Source of the DNA: Trichodelitschia bisporula
Lineage: Eukaryota > Ascomycota > Dothideomycetes > Phaeotrichales > Phaeotrichaceae
Direction of reading: 5' to 3'
DNA length: 64,000 nucleotides
NCBI GenBank assembly: GCA_010356995.1
Contig: ML996687.1
Location: forward strand, 249,803 to 313,802
Under the pieces are notes generated by a model. The model was not told the DNA's origin and did not search any database. It worked only from the letters and a program-made list of their open reading frames with translations. Of this stretch, positions 40,953-53,476 are shown in pieces. Within the stretch, counting starts at the first letter, position 1, and each line of letters begins with the position of its first letter. Both the position numbers and the translations under genes were made by a program.

Positions 40953-42483
40953 TTAAACAGCCTCCTTCTTCTCCTCGCTCTGCTCGCTTTCCTCCTCTTC
41001 CTCCTTCCAGTAGCCCCCTCGTGAGCCCAACCCCTCCTGCAACTTCCACTGCGCTTCTTCATCCCTTATTCGTCGCCCGTATCGACTCCTGCCATCACCG
41101 CTGCTCTCCCCGCTCCCCCCTGAGTCGCCAGTGCCAGTTCGACTCCCCCGCCGCTCGTAAACGTCGTCTTCGTCTAGAACCCCGAGAGCATCCAGATCCT
41201 CCCTTCCAAACAGCCCCTGTTCCCGCCACGAGGGCACTTTTGCAGGTTTCAGAGGTGCAATCGAAGAACGTGAGTCGAACGAAGTCGGCTTGTGTAAGTT
41301 TGTGTGGTGCCCATGGTGTGAGTTATGGTGTAAGCTAGTAAACGCGTGCGCAATGGCATGAGAATGCGCATGAGAGTGGCTGTGAGAAGAATGGGCGTGG
41401 GATTGCGGGGGAGAATGGGGGCGAGTGTGATCTGCTGGTCCCAACGGGAGCTGCAGCTGTGTCATATCGAGGCTAGAGTGCTGGCTGCGCGGTTTATGGC
41501 TCGCGCTGGCTCCCGTCCAACCATTCCTCCCCGACGATCCGCTGTGCCTCTGCGGAGCGTGGCGCGCGCGGGCCGTGCGCTGAGAGTGATACGGAATCGA
41601 CCGAACCGTGAGATCGTGGTCAAAAGCATCTAAAGGGAACACGCGGCGGAGGAGAGGCCACATGAACGGCAAGTTCGCGACCAGCAGTGCGGTGCTGCTC
41701 TCGCGCACGTACCAGTAGGTCCAGGCAGAGCCGTACGGGTGGCGGAAGGAGTAGTACTTGTTGAGCACGGCGGCGAGGATGACGAAAACACCAACGCCGA
41801 AAATGCAGCCGAGGATGGCCTTGCGATTCCAGGGGAGAGAGGAGCGGAGGAAAAGCGAGAAGCCAAGTGTGAGCATGGCAACGTCGGAGGAGATGTTGAA
41901 GGCGGCATTGGTGATGAGGTGATGGGTTGCGGTGCTGCATTGCGAGTTTAGGGTGGGGAGGGCCCAGTAGGCGGAGAAGGGCCGGCACCAGACGGCTAGG
42001 TAGAGAATCTCCATGATGACGAAGGTCGCTAACACATAGACGGAGAGGAGCTTGACGGCTAGGTTGGCGGGCAGGTTCAGCCTTGCATGGTCAGCAGAGG
42101 CATACTTTAATATCAAGAGACACGCACGTAAGCCTGTTGTACAGGAACAAGAGGCATGCTTTCAGCATCCAAATGGTCACACATTGCATCTGCTCAACGA
42201 CAAGCACGAGTTTACTGCCGCGCATGCGCTCTGCGCGCTCCTCGGGTGAAAAGGCATTGACATCCTCGCCAGGGGCGATGAGATTCGACTTGGTGGAATA
42301 GACTTCGTTGATGACGACGATGAGGGTGGTATAACAGGCGAGAGCCAGGAGCATTAACCAGTCGTCTATCTTGAGCTTCTTGATAGACCCGAAGTTGAGA
42401 GTTCGAGCCAGAATGCGACAAGCAACGATGAACACGCCGCTGGCGTACCAGATCCATGACTCGACGTGAAACGGCGTGCCCAT
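40953..42483 (-). CDS. Fungal rhodopsin-like 7-TM integral membrane protein with His-rich tail
   Basis: Two exons, 42483-42128 and 42081-40953 (494 aa), joined at YNRLTLNLPANLAVKLLSV. Seven hydrophobic spans are visible: WIWYASGVFIVACRILA, DDWLMLLALACYTTLIVVIN, LVLVVEQMQCVTIWMLKACL, LLSVYVLATFVIMEILYLAV, a fifth around NISSDVAMLTLGFSLFL, KAILGCIFGVGVFVILAAVL and STALLVANLPFMWPLL. The conserved DDWLML and the C-x-T-IWMLKA segment fit the PF20684-type fungal rhodopsin domain; it is not a retinal rhodopsin, and no retinal Lys is evident. The cytosolic tail (about 200 residues) contains a dense His/Ser cluster (about 41295-41415: SHSHSHAHSHAIAHA, HHNSHHGHH) and ends in acidic repeats. Function is unknown; relatives include Pth11-like receptors, but no CFEM domain precedes this one. 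Confidence 0.88.
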
Positions 42484-44054
42484 GTCTCGGGATGAGGTTT
42501 TGAACGCTCAGTAAGGCGCGGGGAGACCTCAGGTCGGAGCCAAGCCGGGAAGCAACGACATAATTGGGAGATTTGGAGCTATCCGGTTGCCGAAAGACTC
42601 TGCAGCGGGGAGGCGGGTAGAGCGATGGAAGCAGTGTATCCTCAAAATTTTGGGGTTTGACGTGGACGTGAGGGAGTTGATGACACGGAGGAAGAGGTGA
42701 CGAGCGTCAAGACGGGGAGACGAGATGACAACCAAGCAAGTTGAGGAACACAAAAGACACCAGGTGCCGCAGATGATATGAGAGTGTGGGGTGGGAGGAG
42801 GGAGGCGAAGCAAGCAAGCAAGCAGCGGGCCATATCTCCAATCTCCAAGGCCCTTATCTTCCACTGGCTGCGAGATTCCTCCAGAGCCCAGCCAGTGAAT
42901 AGCTCACGAAGCTAGCCTTCTTAGAGGCCGAATCCGTCATCCACACCCCACCCCACCACCACCAACACCACCAAAGCCGTCCCCGGTGATCGACTACAAG
43001 GCCCCGCTCCTAACATAGGACGGGTGCGTTCGGGAGGGCTGCGGGTGAGGCGAATTTCGTGTGCATTAAAGTCGCACACCGAGGGGTCGGTGAGGCACAA
43101 TGTACAACGAACACGGCATTTCTGCTGCTTCCCGCTGCATTGGCAGTGAAGATCGAGGCAAACTACAACGAAACCGCATCGTTTGACTCGACCTCAATGC
43201 CTTGTACCGGGGATCGCGACATTAAAGTGCGCAACCCGCGCGACCGGTTGAAAATACTCTGGGGCCCCACGGTTTCTCTCGTCAGGCAGGCTGCGAGGAA
43301 AAGAGAGGGGCGATGAGGCGCTCTTGGTGCATGATGAGCTGAAGCGGGAACTGGGAACCCCAGGAATAGTATAACTGGACGCTTCGGGCGCATATGATGA
43401 TATGTACAGTAGGAACTGGGGGGTGGGGGAGTGCAGCGGCGCATGAAGTTGCAGAATGGTGGAGATGGTGGTAGGTTGAGAGTGGGATGAGGCGCTGTCT
43501 GAACCGGCGTGGGGTGCGTGGGGTGTGTGATGGCAAGCATGAGTGAAGATCGCGGGTGAGGCGGGCGGGCGGGTGATGAAGAGGAAGAGGAAGAGGCAGT
43601 GCCGAGAGAACCAGCCTGGAGGCGGTGGCGCGTGAGCGATTTCCGCACCGTCGGGCAAGAGTGGGGATCTTGGCAGGACTTTTTTCGGCGCAAACTACTT
43701 TTGCGACTGAACGGCTTTTATGGCTGTTGTTGTGTGCGCTTTCTGATACAAGCCTTCTGCGTATTTCCAGGGGTGACAGCCTTTATATCGCTTCGTTTAA
43801 GACTAGCGCTATGGACATGTAGATAGTAGATATCCAGGGCATCTCACACACATGGCACTCAGCAGCAGCACAGGGAGCATTTTGACATGACTGAAATAGA
43901 CAGAATCCGTTCATTGACCTTGAACACCATTTTGACCACCCAACCATATGCACGATAGCTTACTCAGCGGACCCAATAGACCCGAACACCATCCCCGCCA
44001 TTGCGCCGCCAAGGACTCCCCGAAAACAGCAGTGTCCAACCGCACTACGTACTC
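42484..44054. other. 1.6-kb region with no recognisable gene
   Basis: Lies between the 7-TM gene start and the EAF3 stop. It carries a cacc/accacc-rich stretch (about 42945-42980) and a 176-codon minus-strand frame (43693-43163) that is His/Pro/Ser-rich and unrecognised. No RNA gene is seen. Confidence 0.4.
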
Positions 44055-45317
44055 TTACTGAGCAGAGACGTAAGGCCGCGACAAGAACCGCTCGATGTTA
44101 TCAGAGCGAGACAGCCAGTTTGTGAACTGGTTCAGCTCTTCTCGGAGACGGCCAACCGACTGCGTATCCATGTCAGTGTAGGCGATCAGCGATGGAAGCT
44201 GGGCTGCACATCATCAATAAATCATCCTCACCACAATTCAAAGAGCTACACTTACTTAGCAGGCGCAGGAGGTGTTCTGCGCCATAGACATCGCTCAGGG
44301 GGCGTTTCATGAGGGAATCGCTTGGGTCATCAAAACGAGCCAGCAGCTGAGCGTACTGGGCACGCTCCTGCTTGTACAGCAAAAGGGTGCCGCACGCCTT
44401 GTTGAAGTACTCTTTCAACCCATACACGACTTCCTCGAGGATGTCCGCACGCGCCTGACCGTGGCCAGCCTGGTTCTGCTTATGGTACTCGTCCAGGACT
44501 AGAGAGGCCGGAATGTCGGCCGGAACAGCAGTCAACTGGCCGTTCCGGGTGATGTTCTCCCAATCATCGACAAGAATCGACTTGAGGATGTCTGGTATGA
44601 TGATCCGGACCGTGGGCTTCGAATGGAAGTCCTCCAACTGGGAAGCATTAGCAAATTCTCACGTGATAGCATCCATGAGCTGCTTAGCAACTACGTTAGA
44701 TGGCTGCGGTGAAATATCGCTATTCATGGCGGCCTGGTAATCGTATGAAGTGGCGATGAAGCAGACAACTGAACACACAGCTGTAAATGGGAAGTGGCCT
44801 GGAAACTAACCTTCTCAATTTCGAAGTCACGTCCCCGCTTCTTGCCGGCAGCAGGGACGGAGGAATTCCGATCCTCGCTGTCGCGGGTTGACGTGCCCTT
44901 CTTCTTCGCGTGAGACTTGCGAGCCGCGTCTCGCGCCGCGTCCATGTCTTTTTTCAGTTGCCGGGCGAGCGCTTGGTTTTCGTCGTTGAACTGGCGTAGA
45001 CGATCCTCGGCTACCCAGTCATCCCAGCTGTGGCAAAGTTAGCAATGTAAACACGAACAGTGAAGGGGAATATAGAGGCCAGCTGCCAAGAAGAACTCGA
45101 TACACCATAACGGAGGACAATGATATCCAGGCTATGGTCCAGTTCGGACGAGAACTCACGTGTTTTTCCATCCTTTGTAGTGGACCATGTAGACCCACGC
45201 CCCCTTCTTCTCATTCTCTTCGAACTTCACGCCCAGCACACGCGCTTCATACATGAGGTTTTCATGGAAGCAAAGCACTCTTTCGTCCTTCGAGAACGCA
45301 GCGATGGGAGGCGCCAT
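44055..45317 (-). CDS. EAF3: Chromodomain MRG-family protein Eaf3/MRG15
   Basis: Subunit shared by the NuA4 acetyltransferase and the Rpd3S deacetylase; its chromodomain reads H3K36 methylation. Exons: 45317-45160, 45027-44811, optional 44733-44695, 44637-44256, 44203-44055 (314 aa with the optional exon, 301 without). The chromodomain is [41 protein letters not shown]. A basic/Ser linker with KKRGRDFEIEK follows. The MRG domain runs VRIIIPDILKSILVDDWENI, ILEEVVYGLKEYFNKACGTLLLY, VYGAEHLLRLLTQLPSLIAYTDMD and ends LSRPYVSAQ. Every junction was checked for phase. The 39-nt microexon between GTTAGT and GTAGTT donors is in frame either way, so whether it is used is open. The stop is TAA at 44055-44057. 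Confidence 0.93.
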
Positions 45318-48300
45318 GGTGGCCACTCGGAAGACCGGAGAGATGAAACTGAAGGTGGACGAGCAGAAATGAGCGTCACAACACGATACAGGGCCAAATC
45401 GAGAAGGTGAGATGATGGTAGTTCGTGGAGGTTGGGCTACAAGGTGCTGATGGGTGTGAAGTTGAATAGTTGCACTACGAGATGGCTTTCGCAACCGCGT
45501 CTGCGCGTCACCCCTGTTTTCACGTGCTAGAAACTTTGCCAAGTCCTAGATATCGATCTACGCTCGTAGATCATGAGCCCATCTGGAGCCCTGGGAATGT
45601 AGGTCTACGGGTATCCATATCTTCTTCTTGTCTGAATGTCAATTTACATAGTAAGACACTAAAACATTGAGATATATATCTTGGTGTTGCAACCCTTGAT
45701 AATATGAACTTGCGAGATACGGTGTCTGAAGATCGGGATCTTCCAGCAGGAACCTCCAGACATCTATGTCAGCCGTAGGTGAAGTTTAGGGTCGAGTATT
45801 GTGTGCCTCGCTTGCTTGTCGGACGAGCTTGTGCCTTAAGTAGCTGACCACCTCTCAACAAACAGGACGGGTTGGTGTTTGGCAAGTAATTGCCCCAAGT
45901 TCCACACATGGCCGTTGGGTCGGCCCGAAGAATTTCTGATGTCAACCATTGCCTACGCTACGAGTAGCTTATGCATCTAGAGAGCATTGTTCTATGGGAG
46001 CAAAGGCCTGAAGACGATTTGCCTTGGTCTCGAGGTCAGAACCCAGTAGTCGAGGCGGAGGATCCCTAAAGTTGGATGTTCTCCAGGACGATGACATTGC
46101 GACCAAGGATATCGGCTGAAACGAACTTTAAAACTAACCGTTTTGCGGAACTTAGGAACCAATCTTAGTGTGGGCTGGAGTATGCCTTGGAAGGGGAATG
46201 CCAGAATAGAGTCCGCTTGTCATAGCCATCTGCTGAGAGTTGAAGCGCCTACACCTTTGACGCCTTCATCCCAAACCATTTGAAAATTATCAAACTGAAT
46301 TCTGGATTCAATGAGCACAGCAAAACTCAAGGATAACGTCCTCTCTAGCAGCATTGCGTCCCTCCAGCAAGCCTCAGCCTTGCGCCATGCGCAGAAGATA
46401 GAAGTTGAGCACTAATTAAACCAGCATCCTATCTTCCGAATCATTGTATCAGTGCTTAAGCCAAACGCACTCGGGTGAGGCTAAAAGAGACACTGCTGTC
46501 GTAATCCAGCAGCAAATTAAAGAGATTTGAGGCATCAGCCAACCCCAATACCACGATGGGGTACTCCTGATGAAGCGAAACGCTCCGACCCGCGTCTACA
46601 TAAAACCCACATCACAGGTCTGCAATCATGCTTACGGATTATTCCTAATCGAGCCCACCTCCCTACACCTTCCGGAAGCCGAATGGGAGTCCATCGACCG
46701 CGGAGAACAAACTTACTGGAGACTCACCACACACGCGCCCGCGCCCGATCCGCAGCGCAACTCCTCCACCCGACTCACCCATCCCACCGACCACATACGC
46801 AGACGCAACCCGGAAACCCCGCCCCCAACCCACCCGTTTCACCCCGTGCCACAGCACGCCCGCACCTCGCAACGTCGCACAACCTTCGTGCCACCCTCTG
46901 CGGGGGCGCGCATGTCGTGCATCGTCGGATACGCACAGCAGGGAACGCCACCCGGGTCCGGTAGCAGCGAGGGCGCGCAGCAAGGACGGGCTGTGTACAA
47001 CCCTCGCTGCGGGCACGGGTTCTGCTAAGTCTGTGGCTGCACCTGTTGCTGTGCCGGCGTCTTCTTACTGCGGAAACCGGGCGCGAGGTTTGGAGCGCGT
47101 TCGTGGGTTAGGGGGACTGCTGCGACGCGTTGCGCGAATAGTTGCGGAAGACGAGGCGTGCTTGCCGGCGGGATTGCCGCTATTGAATGGGTCCGGGCTA
47201 AGAGGTCGGTTCGGGTCTGGGGGCGGATCGGGTGGAGATGGTTCGGGCCGATAGTCGGCGGTCGGAAATTACGTGGATCATATCAGAAGACGAGAGATCG
47301 GCGCGGTAATTTGGTGTCCCGGTGTCGGATACTCCACACGATGGATTGACACGAGAGTATATGCGCTGGTAGGCGTATTTTGGACATCCGTTGAAGTCAA
47401 TTCGGATGACCCTTCCAGCCCGCCTTGTCTGACATCTGGGACCGGGTGCGGATCGGGCTGGATCTAGCGTCCACCGGGCCCACTACGTGACCCGTTGAGG
47501 GGAATGATGTTGGGAGGGGTCATGGTTGTGGGGCTGGCCGGAAAGTGGAGACGGGGCTTGCCTTTGATGGGGTACGTATGCCTCGGGGCTCGGGTTACGT
47601 GTTCCCACGCTGTGATCGAGATGAATGCGTGGATGAAAGCGTGGAGAGATTTTGGACACGGCTGCGATCGAGAACAACCGGCACGTGAAGCTGGGAAGGC
47701 ACCGGCCCGATCTCCTTGTGGTCGACTGGTCCACAACGTCCCATCGGCTCCCCGGCAAGAATAAGTGACTCGTATGATAGGGCTGCGAAATGCGCAAAAT
47801 TATCTTGTCGGAGAGGAACTTGCTCCAGGAGTTCGCACGTGTGAGCTTCGTCAGCGGTATCGTTGTGCTACCAGACACAAGGCGTACCCAAACATCAATG
47901 GCATCCGATAATTTCCGTTATGCCACCATGACCTCTGCAAATCATGGTAAGGTGAGCTGTTGAAATAAGCACCCAACGCACGCGCGTCTCGGCCCCGCAT
48001 CTCAGTTAGCATCTGATAGCTGCAAGGTCGAGAAGCCGGGACTAAATGTCTAGCCCGATGTTTCTGACCGAGCCTTTTATTCTGCGTTCGAAGTCGGAGC
48101 AGCCCGAATGTCCCAACCGGGAAGACTCAGGCTCTTTCTCGGAGGGTGATATCACAAATTTTCGCACCATGATCCGACCTTGCCTGTGATCGTCGGCGGA
48201 CGCGTCGCTAGATGAAGCGGAGGGCCGCGAACAACTAGCTTCCGGAAAGCGTGGAAAACCGGTCATGGATGAGGCAGGTGGAGTCTCTTAGGGTGCCGAC

Positions 48301-51300
48301 CTGCCTAGCGGTTAGACGACAACCATCCACCAGGGGTACAGTAAAAAGGTAATAATGACACCGGCCCATCGGCGCTCTGCAGTGTACAATGTCAACGTTG
48401 CGCATGCGCTTTGTTCCTCGGGATCCGCGTCCAGCCGCGTGCGCTGTCTTCATCAATATAGATGGAAGGAACCCGGTCGCGGATGGCCCGGGCGGGGGCA
48501 GGATAAGGGATGTTGAATGAGGGCAGGCTGCGGCTGCGGCAACGATGCGGACCGGCCTGGAGGTCCGGATGTGCGTGCGCTAGACCGAGTTGCAACAAAT
48601 TTCCCGTCGCAGTCGTAGATTGATGCACGGTCGGGGAAAGGATGGAGGGGAAACGCGCGCTGTTGCGCGGCACTCTATCTGCTCTCTGATGCCCATATAT
48701 CGGCTGCATCTCCTCCCAACACTCCACAAACGCCGGAGGTGACACAGGCTTCAAATCCCAAGCGGGAGAGGCCGAACGGCAGGAGAAAAACAATGCCGCT
48801 CACGGATAGTGGAGCAGATACGCGATCTTGGAGAACTCGCTGCCGCCTCCGGCAAGCTTTCTCTTAGGTTGTAATGGTTACGACTTTGTCCCCCGCGCCG
48901 TCCACACTCCACCACTCCCCTGTGCGGGTTGTGTGTCTCACGCAAAGCGGCAGAACCCTTGCTCCACCCACGTAACCCCTCCCCCTTCCGAATGGCGGGT
49001 GATCGATCGTCTCGGCTTTTAAGCTTAGCTTGCCGGGCGGCCGGGAACGTGGTCGGGAAGAGAGAAGGGGAGTTGAGAGCAGCCCACACGGCTAAATTTC
49101 ACACACGAGCCTCGCCTCCTGCAGCTGGACGGAGGCAATATGCGCAGTTCATCTATCACAAGGGGCTGGTTAGGCCCAATAGATTGCTGTCCTCAAGGCC
49201 TGCGAAGTCTGGCCAGCGTCGTGATCACGCCGCAGCGTGCGGCAGCGTGTGCAGCGTGCCCGCCCGCGTCAAGCCAGCCAAGCGCCGGTGGGACGGCATG
49301 GTGACAAGTAACGACTCCGGAAGCCACTCCTCATCAACTGGCGTCAGACAGGTGGGGGGTTGTTAAAGTGTGGTAACAGAGGTGGCAGTAGTGCGCCCGC
49401 TACGGGCTGGCAAAACAAGGGGCGCTGATCCTCGGTGATACAAGCGATTGTCCTGCGGCTGCGTCCGAACACGCCCGTCACTCGCGCGGCGCGCGGTGAG
49501 GCGGGCGGCGGCGGGTGGAAGGTGATGTGTGTGGATAGGATGGAGAGGCGAGAGTAGAAGGGGGGGGTAGGGCCAAAAACTTCAGCAATGGAGAAGAGGT
49601 AAAACTCTCCCCCTCCTTTTCCACTGGCTCAAGCCACCCTTCCACCAAGCCACCCCAGCCTCCCAAGGTCCTATCCTAGGCGGACCGCTGGCCAAAACGC
49701 CATGCCCGGGCATGGGTGGCTCAACTGCAAATCATCGCCCCGCCCCCGGGTCTCCGCAGGCAAACTCGTTCCGGATGAGGCAGGGCGCCATTTCAGCCCC
49801 GCACGGCTCTGCGTTGGCCCTCGACTGGGGAGATAGCCGTAGACATTCGGAATCCCAGGCGGGCCATCTTGGCTTTGCCGTGTCAGCTTTGTGCATTGGT
49901 TGAAATGGTCGAATCTGACGTTTTCCAATCGGAGACAACTTGCGCGGTTCTGCAGCCTCTGTGGGCGTCAATGGCATGACGCTTGGTTCAGCTGTTCGGT
50001 CAGGGTTGGTGAAGCCTGGGGTGGTGCGGAAGTGAGGATGACTTGAAAATTCATGACTGAAGCAACGAAGACGAGACAATCAGGAGGGGGAGTCGGCCTA
50101 TGTATAGACAAGGACTAAGCAGGCTAGGAGGCCCTTTTGATGTTGGCGGAGGAAAGAAGAGACGGTGTGGAAGATTGGCTGATGATTCACGTGATGACGG
50201 CCTCCTGAAGTGTGACTCTTGACGCCACAGTGACGGAGACCATAGTATCGTGAAGCGCGCTCTGAACGAGGATGAGACGTTTGTGACGATATCTTCCCTA
50301 ATACGGAGCATATTGTTCTTCACACCATTTCCCTTGCCTTCCTTGCTGGTATGTAAAGCTTGGATCCTCTTTACAAGCTTCAAGACACCATCGTCATCTG
50401 GCCACATTCCCCACAAGTCGACCGCCAAGAACAGGACTGTCACTTGTGCACTACCGTACCGAACGTAGAACCCGTCGGAGGAGACACCGCACTATGGGAA
50501 TACCAACTCCATGTCAAGCACGCAAGAGTAGGACGTGTGTACAGAGTACGATCCGTACGCGGCACATGAGTCTCTCAAATACGACCCAAGATGGAAGAAC
50601 TGTATGATCGTCGCTTCCATCTGCGGAAGAAAGGATCGTGGTTCAGGCCCTCCCCTCCCCGCCCAGCAAGGCCAAGTTGGGCTTGGGAGATGGGCCTCAA
50701 AGCTTGGTGAGCAGCAAGACCACGATCTCACAACTCTTGCCGACGAAGTTGCAACCACCCGCACCCGCCCCGTTGCACAGGACTCGCCCCGCCGCTCCGT
50801 CAACCTTTGTTCTGTACCTCCATGCTTCAGCACGTCAGCAATCTGCTGTCCGGTGAGGAGAACATCACGATGCATCGCGCGCGCTGCAGGTGGGCGACGT
50901 GCGCTGCTTATGTATCCATCTCATGCCGGCACGCACTCGCTGCTTCTATTGCTTCTCTTTCCAAAAAGGCCCAGCTTATCCGCACTCGTCGCGCACGCCG
51001 TTGGATCCTCGGCGTCGTGCGCGGCGCCGCCGAGAGGGCCGTGGCTGCCGCGACGCAGCTTGCCGTCGCCGTGTGGGTGCACAAGGAGACCAGTGGCCGG
51101 TTACGAGATGGAACGGAGTGGTTGCTTTTTGCGTGGGTGAGGTTTTTTGGCCGAGCGCCGCCTTCGACTCCGCAGTAGCCCACCCCCGACTTGTGGAGCG
51201 GTGGCTGGCGGGGCGTTATTCGCGGACGCTCCCATGGCGTGGTGGCCCGGTGGGAGGCGGCGCCTAAAGGCTCGTCGTGGCATCGCGCAGCAACGACCGT

Positions 51301-53476
51301 CGCTGCCGCAGCGGGAGGTTCGACTCGCACGCCATCCTGTGTTTCGTCTTGTTTCCTAAGGTGGTGGCTGGGGGAAGGACGATGGGCGTTCGTTGCGACC
51401 TCACGAGTTGGTGATGAAAGGAAGACCTCGAATATTATAACATGGCACGAAGCACATAGGTCTTCAGGAAGCATCTCGACGAGATCTGGATTGTCTCATC
51501 GCAGACGCACCCAGCAACTTGCTTTTTGCAGCTGCCATGAGCTATCGCGCGTGTTCACCTAGGCCTTCGCCGCCCCCACTTCTCCCAGCCCCCTGTCAAC
51601 TCAACTTCGGGTTGCTGCAGCGGGCATCTCAGCCTGAAAGCTTTGACAGGATGCGATTGCGGATCTATCAAATACTTATCCAACTGCACGCATCCCGGCG
51701 TCATTATCATCTCAGTTATCTGCGTTGTCTTTTCCCATCTCGACTTTTAGTGTCTATTCAACGTCATCGGCGGCATGCCGATCATCTGGGGCACCCGCAC
51801 GGGAAGTGTTTGGCGGGTGCGGCAGCTTGATGGCCGGTTGAGTTTTTATTTGTGACAGCCGCTGCACGTGTGCTGTACGGGACGCAGCGGGCGCGGCGGA
51901 TGGAAGAGCGTGCATGCGCAGCAGGAGCAAGGCGGTTATTCTGTTGATTCCCATCCTTTTTCTTTCTAATGGTCCATCATCACGGAATGGCCAGGCGTTT
52001 ATTCCGTTCATCCTGCATCCTGGAAAAGGGCAAACCATCACGACGTCAACCCGCCCGACGTTTCTTGTCTCTGAGCATGTGGAGCAGAGGTACGTACCCT
52101 TCCCGCCTTGCCGTGTGGCCCTGTTGGGGCTTTGACGGAGTAGGGAGTGGTAGACGGTTGTACCGCGCGGTTCCGAACACCGTCCCACACCGGTATTGAA
52201 TGCCGTTTACTTTGGTAAGCCCCTTCCGAACTTTTGGTCCGTGCGTTCTGCTCAAGAGGAAAAGGCTCGTTTTGGTGATGAGACGGGAGATGGGACAGAT
52301 GATGCGTTGTGCGATTTCGGCTCAGTATGCTGGATAAAGGGCAGATGGTCTACCAAGCTGCTTGAGACGCTTATTTTTCCCATCACGCCAGCGAGACTTC
52401 TTCCATGCCTTGGGTTTTCCATTCTGCGATCCAGCCTTACGCAGCGCGTTAAATTGGTACGGTACAGTGCACTCCCACCCCATCTCATCTCATCTCCATA
52501 TCCGCGGCAACTCCTTCTCTATCTCCAGCCCTCCCCACCATGAGCCAGCGCGCCCCGTCCAGATCGGGCTTGGATCCCCCTCAAATACGGTCTAGCGCAG
52601 TAGGGCAGACGTTATTAAGGGTAAGATGGCTAATTAGGGAGCTTTTACATGGCATCTGCTCGTGTCGGCTTCTGGGCGCTTCGTCAAATAATCGTCATGA
52701 CATGGGGTAGAAGTTGTGGCGTGCGGGCGTTGCTGGGCTTGACCGGGATAGCCTTGCTCAAACAACCCGCAGGCTCGCGACACCCACACACACTGCCGGC
52801 GCCACTTTCTCACTTCCATGACCCCCAGTGGCCCTTCCACCCCTGGTGTCCACCCCTGGTAACTTTAGTGTTGCTCCAGTGGGCCAGTCCCTCTCACCCC
52901 CCCCCCCCCCTCCCTGCCCTCCCCCTCCAAGACTTTCCTTCGCTCCACTCCCTAAAGACCTCCGCGCATGTTCCTCATTCCCCTAACCCACGCTGGCGAA
53001 CACAGTCTCCTCGCGGCCTCGCTCGGCGCCCTCTCTCGCTCGTCCTTCTCCTCCCGCCTCTTCCCTCCCGCCCTTCTTCCCCGTTTCTTCCCCCATCCTC
53101 CCAACACCATACACCATACTTTCCCCTATCATCGGGAATATCGTCTCCATCAACTGTTTGTCATTAGCACTCTCTCATCGCACTTCATCTTTCCCTTTTC
53201 CTCGGCCTATCACACCCATTTCCGCCGAGCCCCTCCTCCAACCCCCGGTCTCATTCGGTGATCGTGGACGGTGGTCGTTGCCGACCAAAAAGTTGCGCTT
53301 TGGCGAAGACTGGCACTACGTCGTCTTCGCCTTTTCATCTGTCGCTCGTCGCAGCGTTCAGCTGATCTTTTTTTTCTTCGCTACTGCAGTCAACTTGCCC
53401 GCCGTCGCGCGAATTTGCGACCCGAACGAGCTCAACTGCCCCACGACCACAACACGTCCTCCGAGTGAGATAAGTA
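45318..53476. other. 8.2-kb gene-poor region upstream of SSN6
   Basis: No recognisable protein, RNA or mobile element in either strand. Sub-structure by eye: 45540-46560 is AT-richer with no frame above about 70 codons. 46527-47028 has two overlapping plus-strand frames of 145 and 152 codons, compositionally biased and unrecognised. 50535-51474 has overlapping frames on both strands up to 201 codons (GC-rich shadows). 52890-53260 is strongly C/T-rich, including a long C run near 52899, and probably belongs to the SSN6 promoter or leader. A long 5' regulatory region for a global corepressor, an unannotated non-coding RNA or lineage-specific genes are all possible; the sequence alone does not decide. 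Confidence 0.45.

Noticed and set aside
43163-43693. 176-codon minus-strand frame upstream of EAF3 3' end
   Set aside because: His/Pro/Ser low-complexity composition, no motif, and competing frames on the same strand.
45540-46560. AT-richer block considered as a mutated transposon remnant
   Set aside because: No terminal repeats, no polymerase, integrase or transposase-like text in any frame, and no second copy in the window; composition alone is not enough.
46527-47028. Overlapping plus-strand frames of 145 and 152 codons
   Set aside because: Pro/Arg/Thr-biased in both frames, as expected for GC-rich non-coding DNA; no family features and no splice context.
48280-48320. tRNA-like A-box text (cctagcggttagacg)
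   Set aside because: No matching TTCGA-type B box and no acceptor or anticodon stem could be built around it.
50535-51474. Open frames of 201 (+), 125 (+), 123 (+) and 188 (-) codons
   Set aside because: All overlap each other in a GC-rich stretch and show Arg/Ala/Ser bias; no motif distinguishes one as coding.
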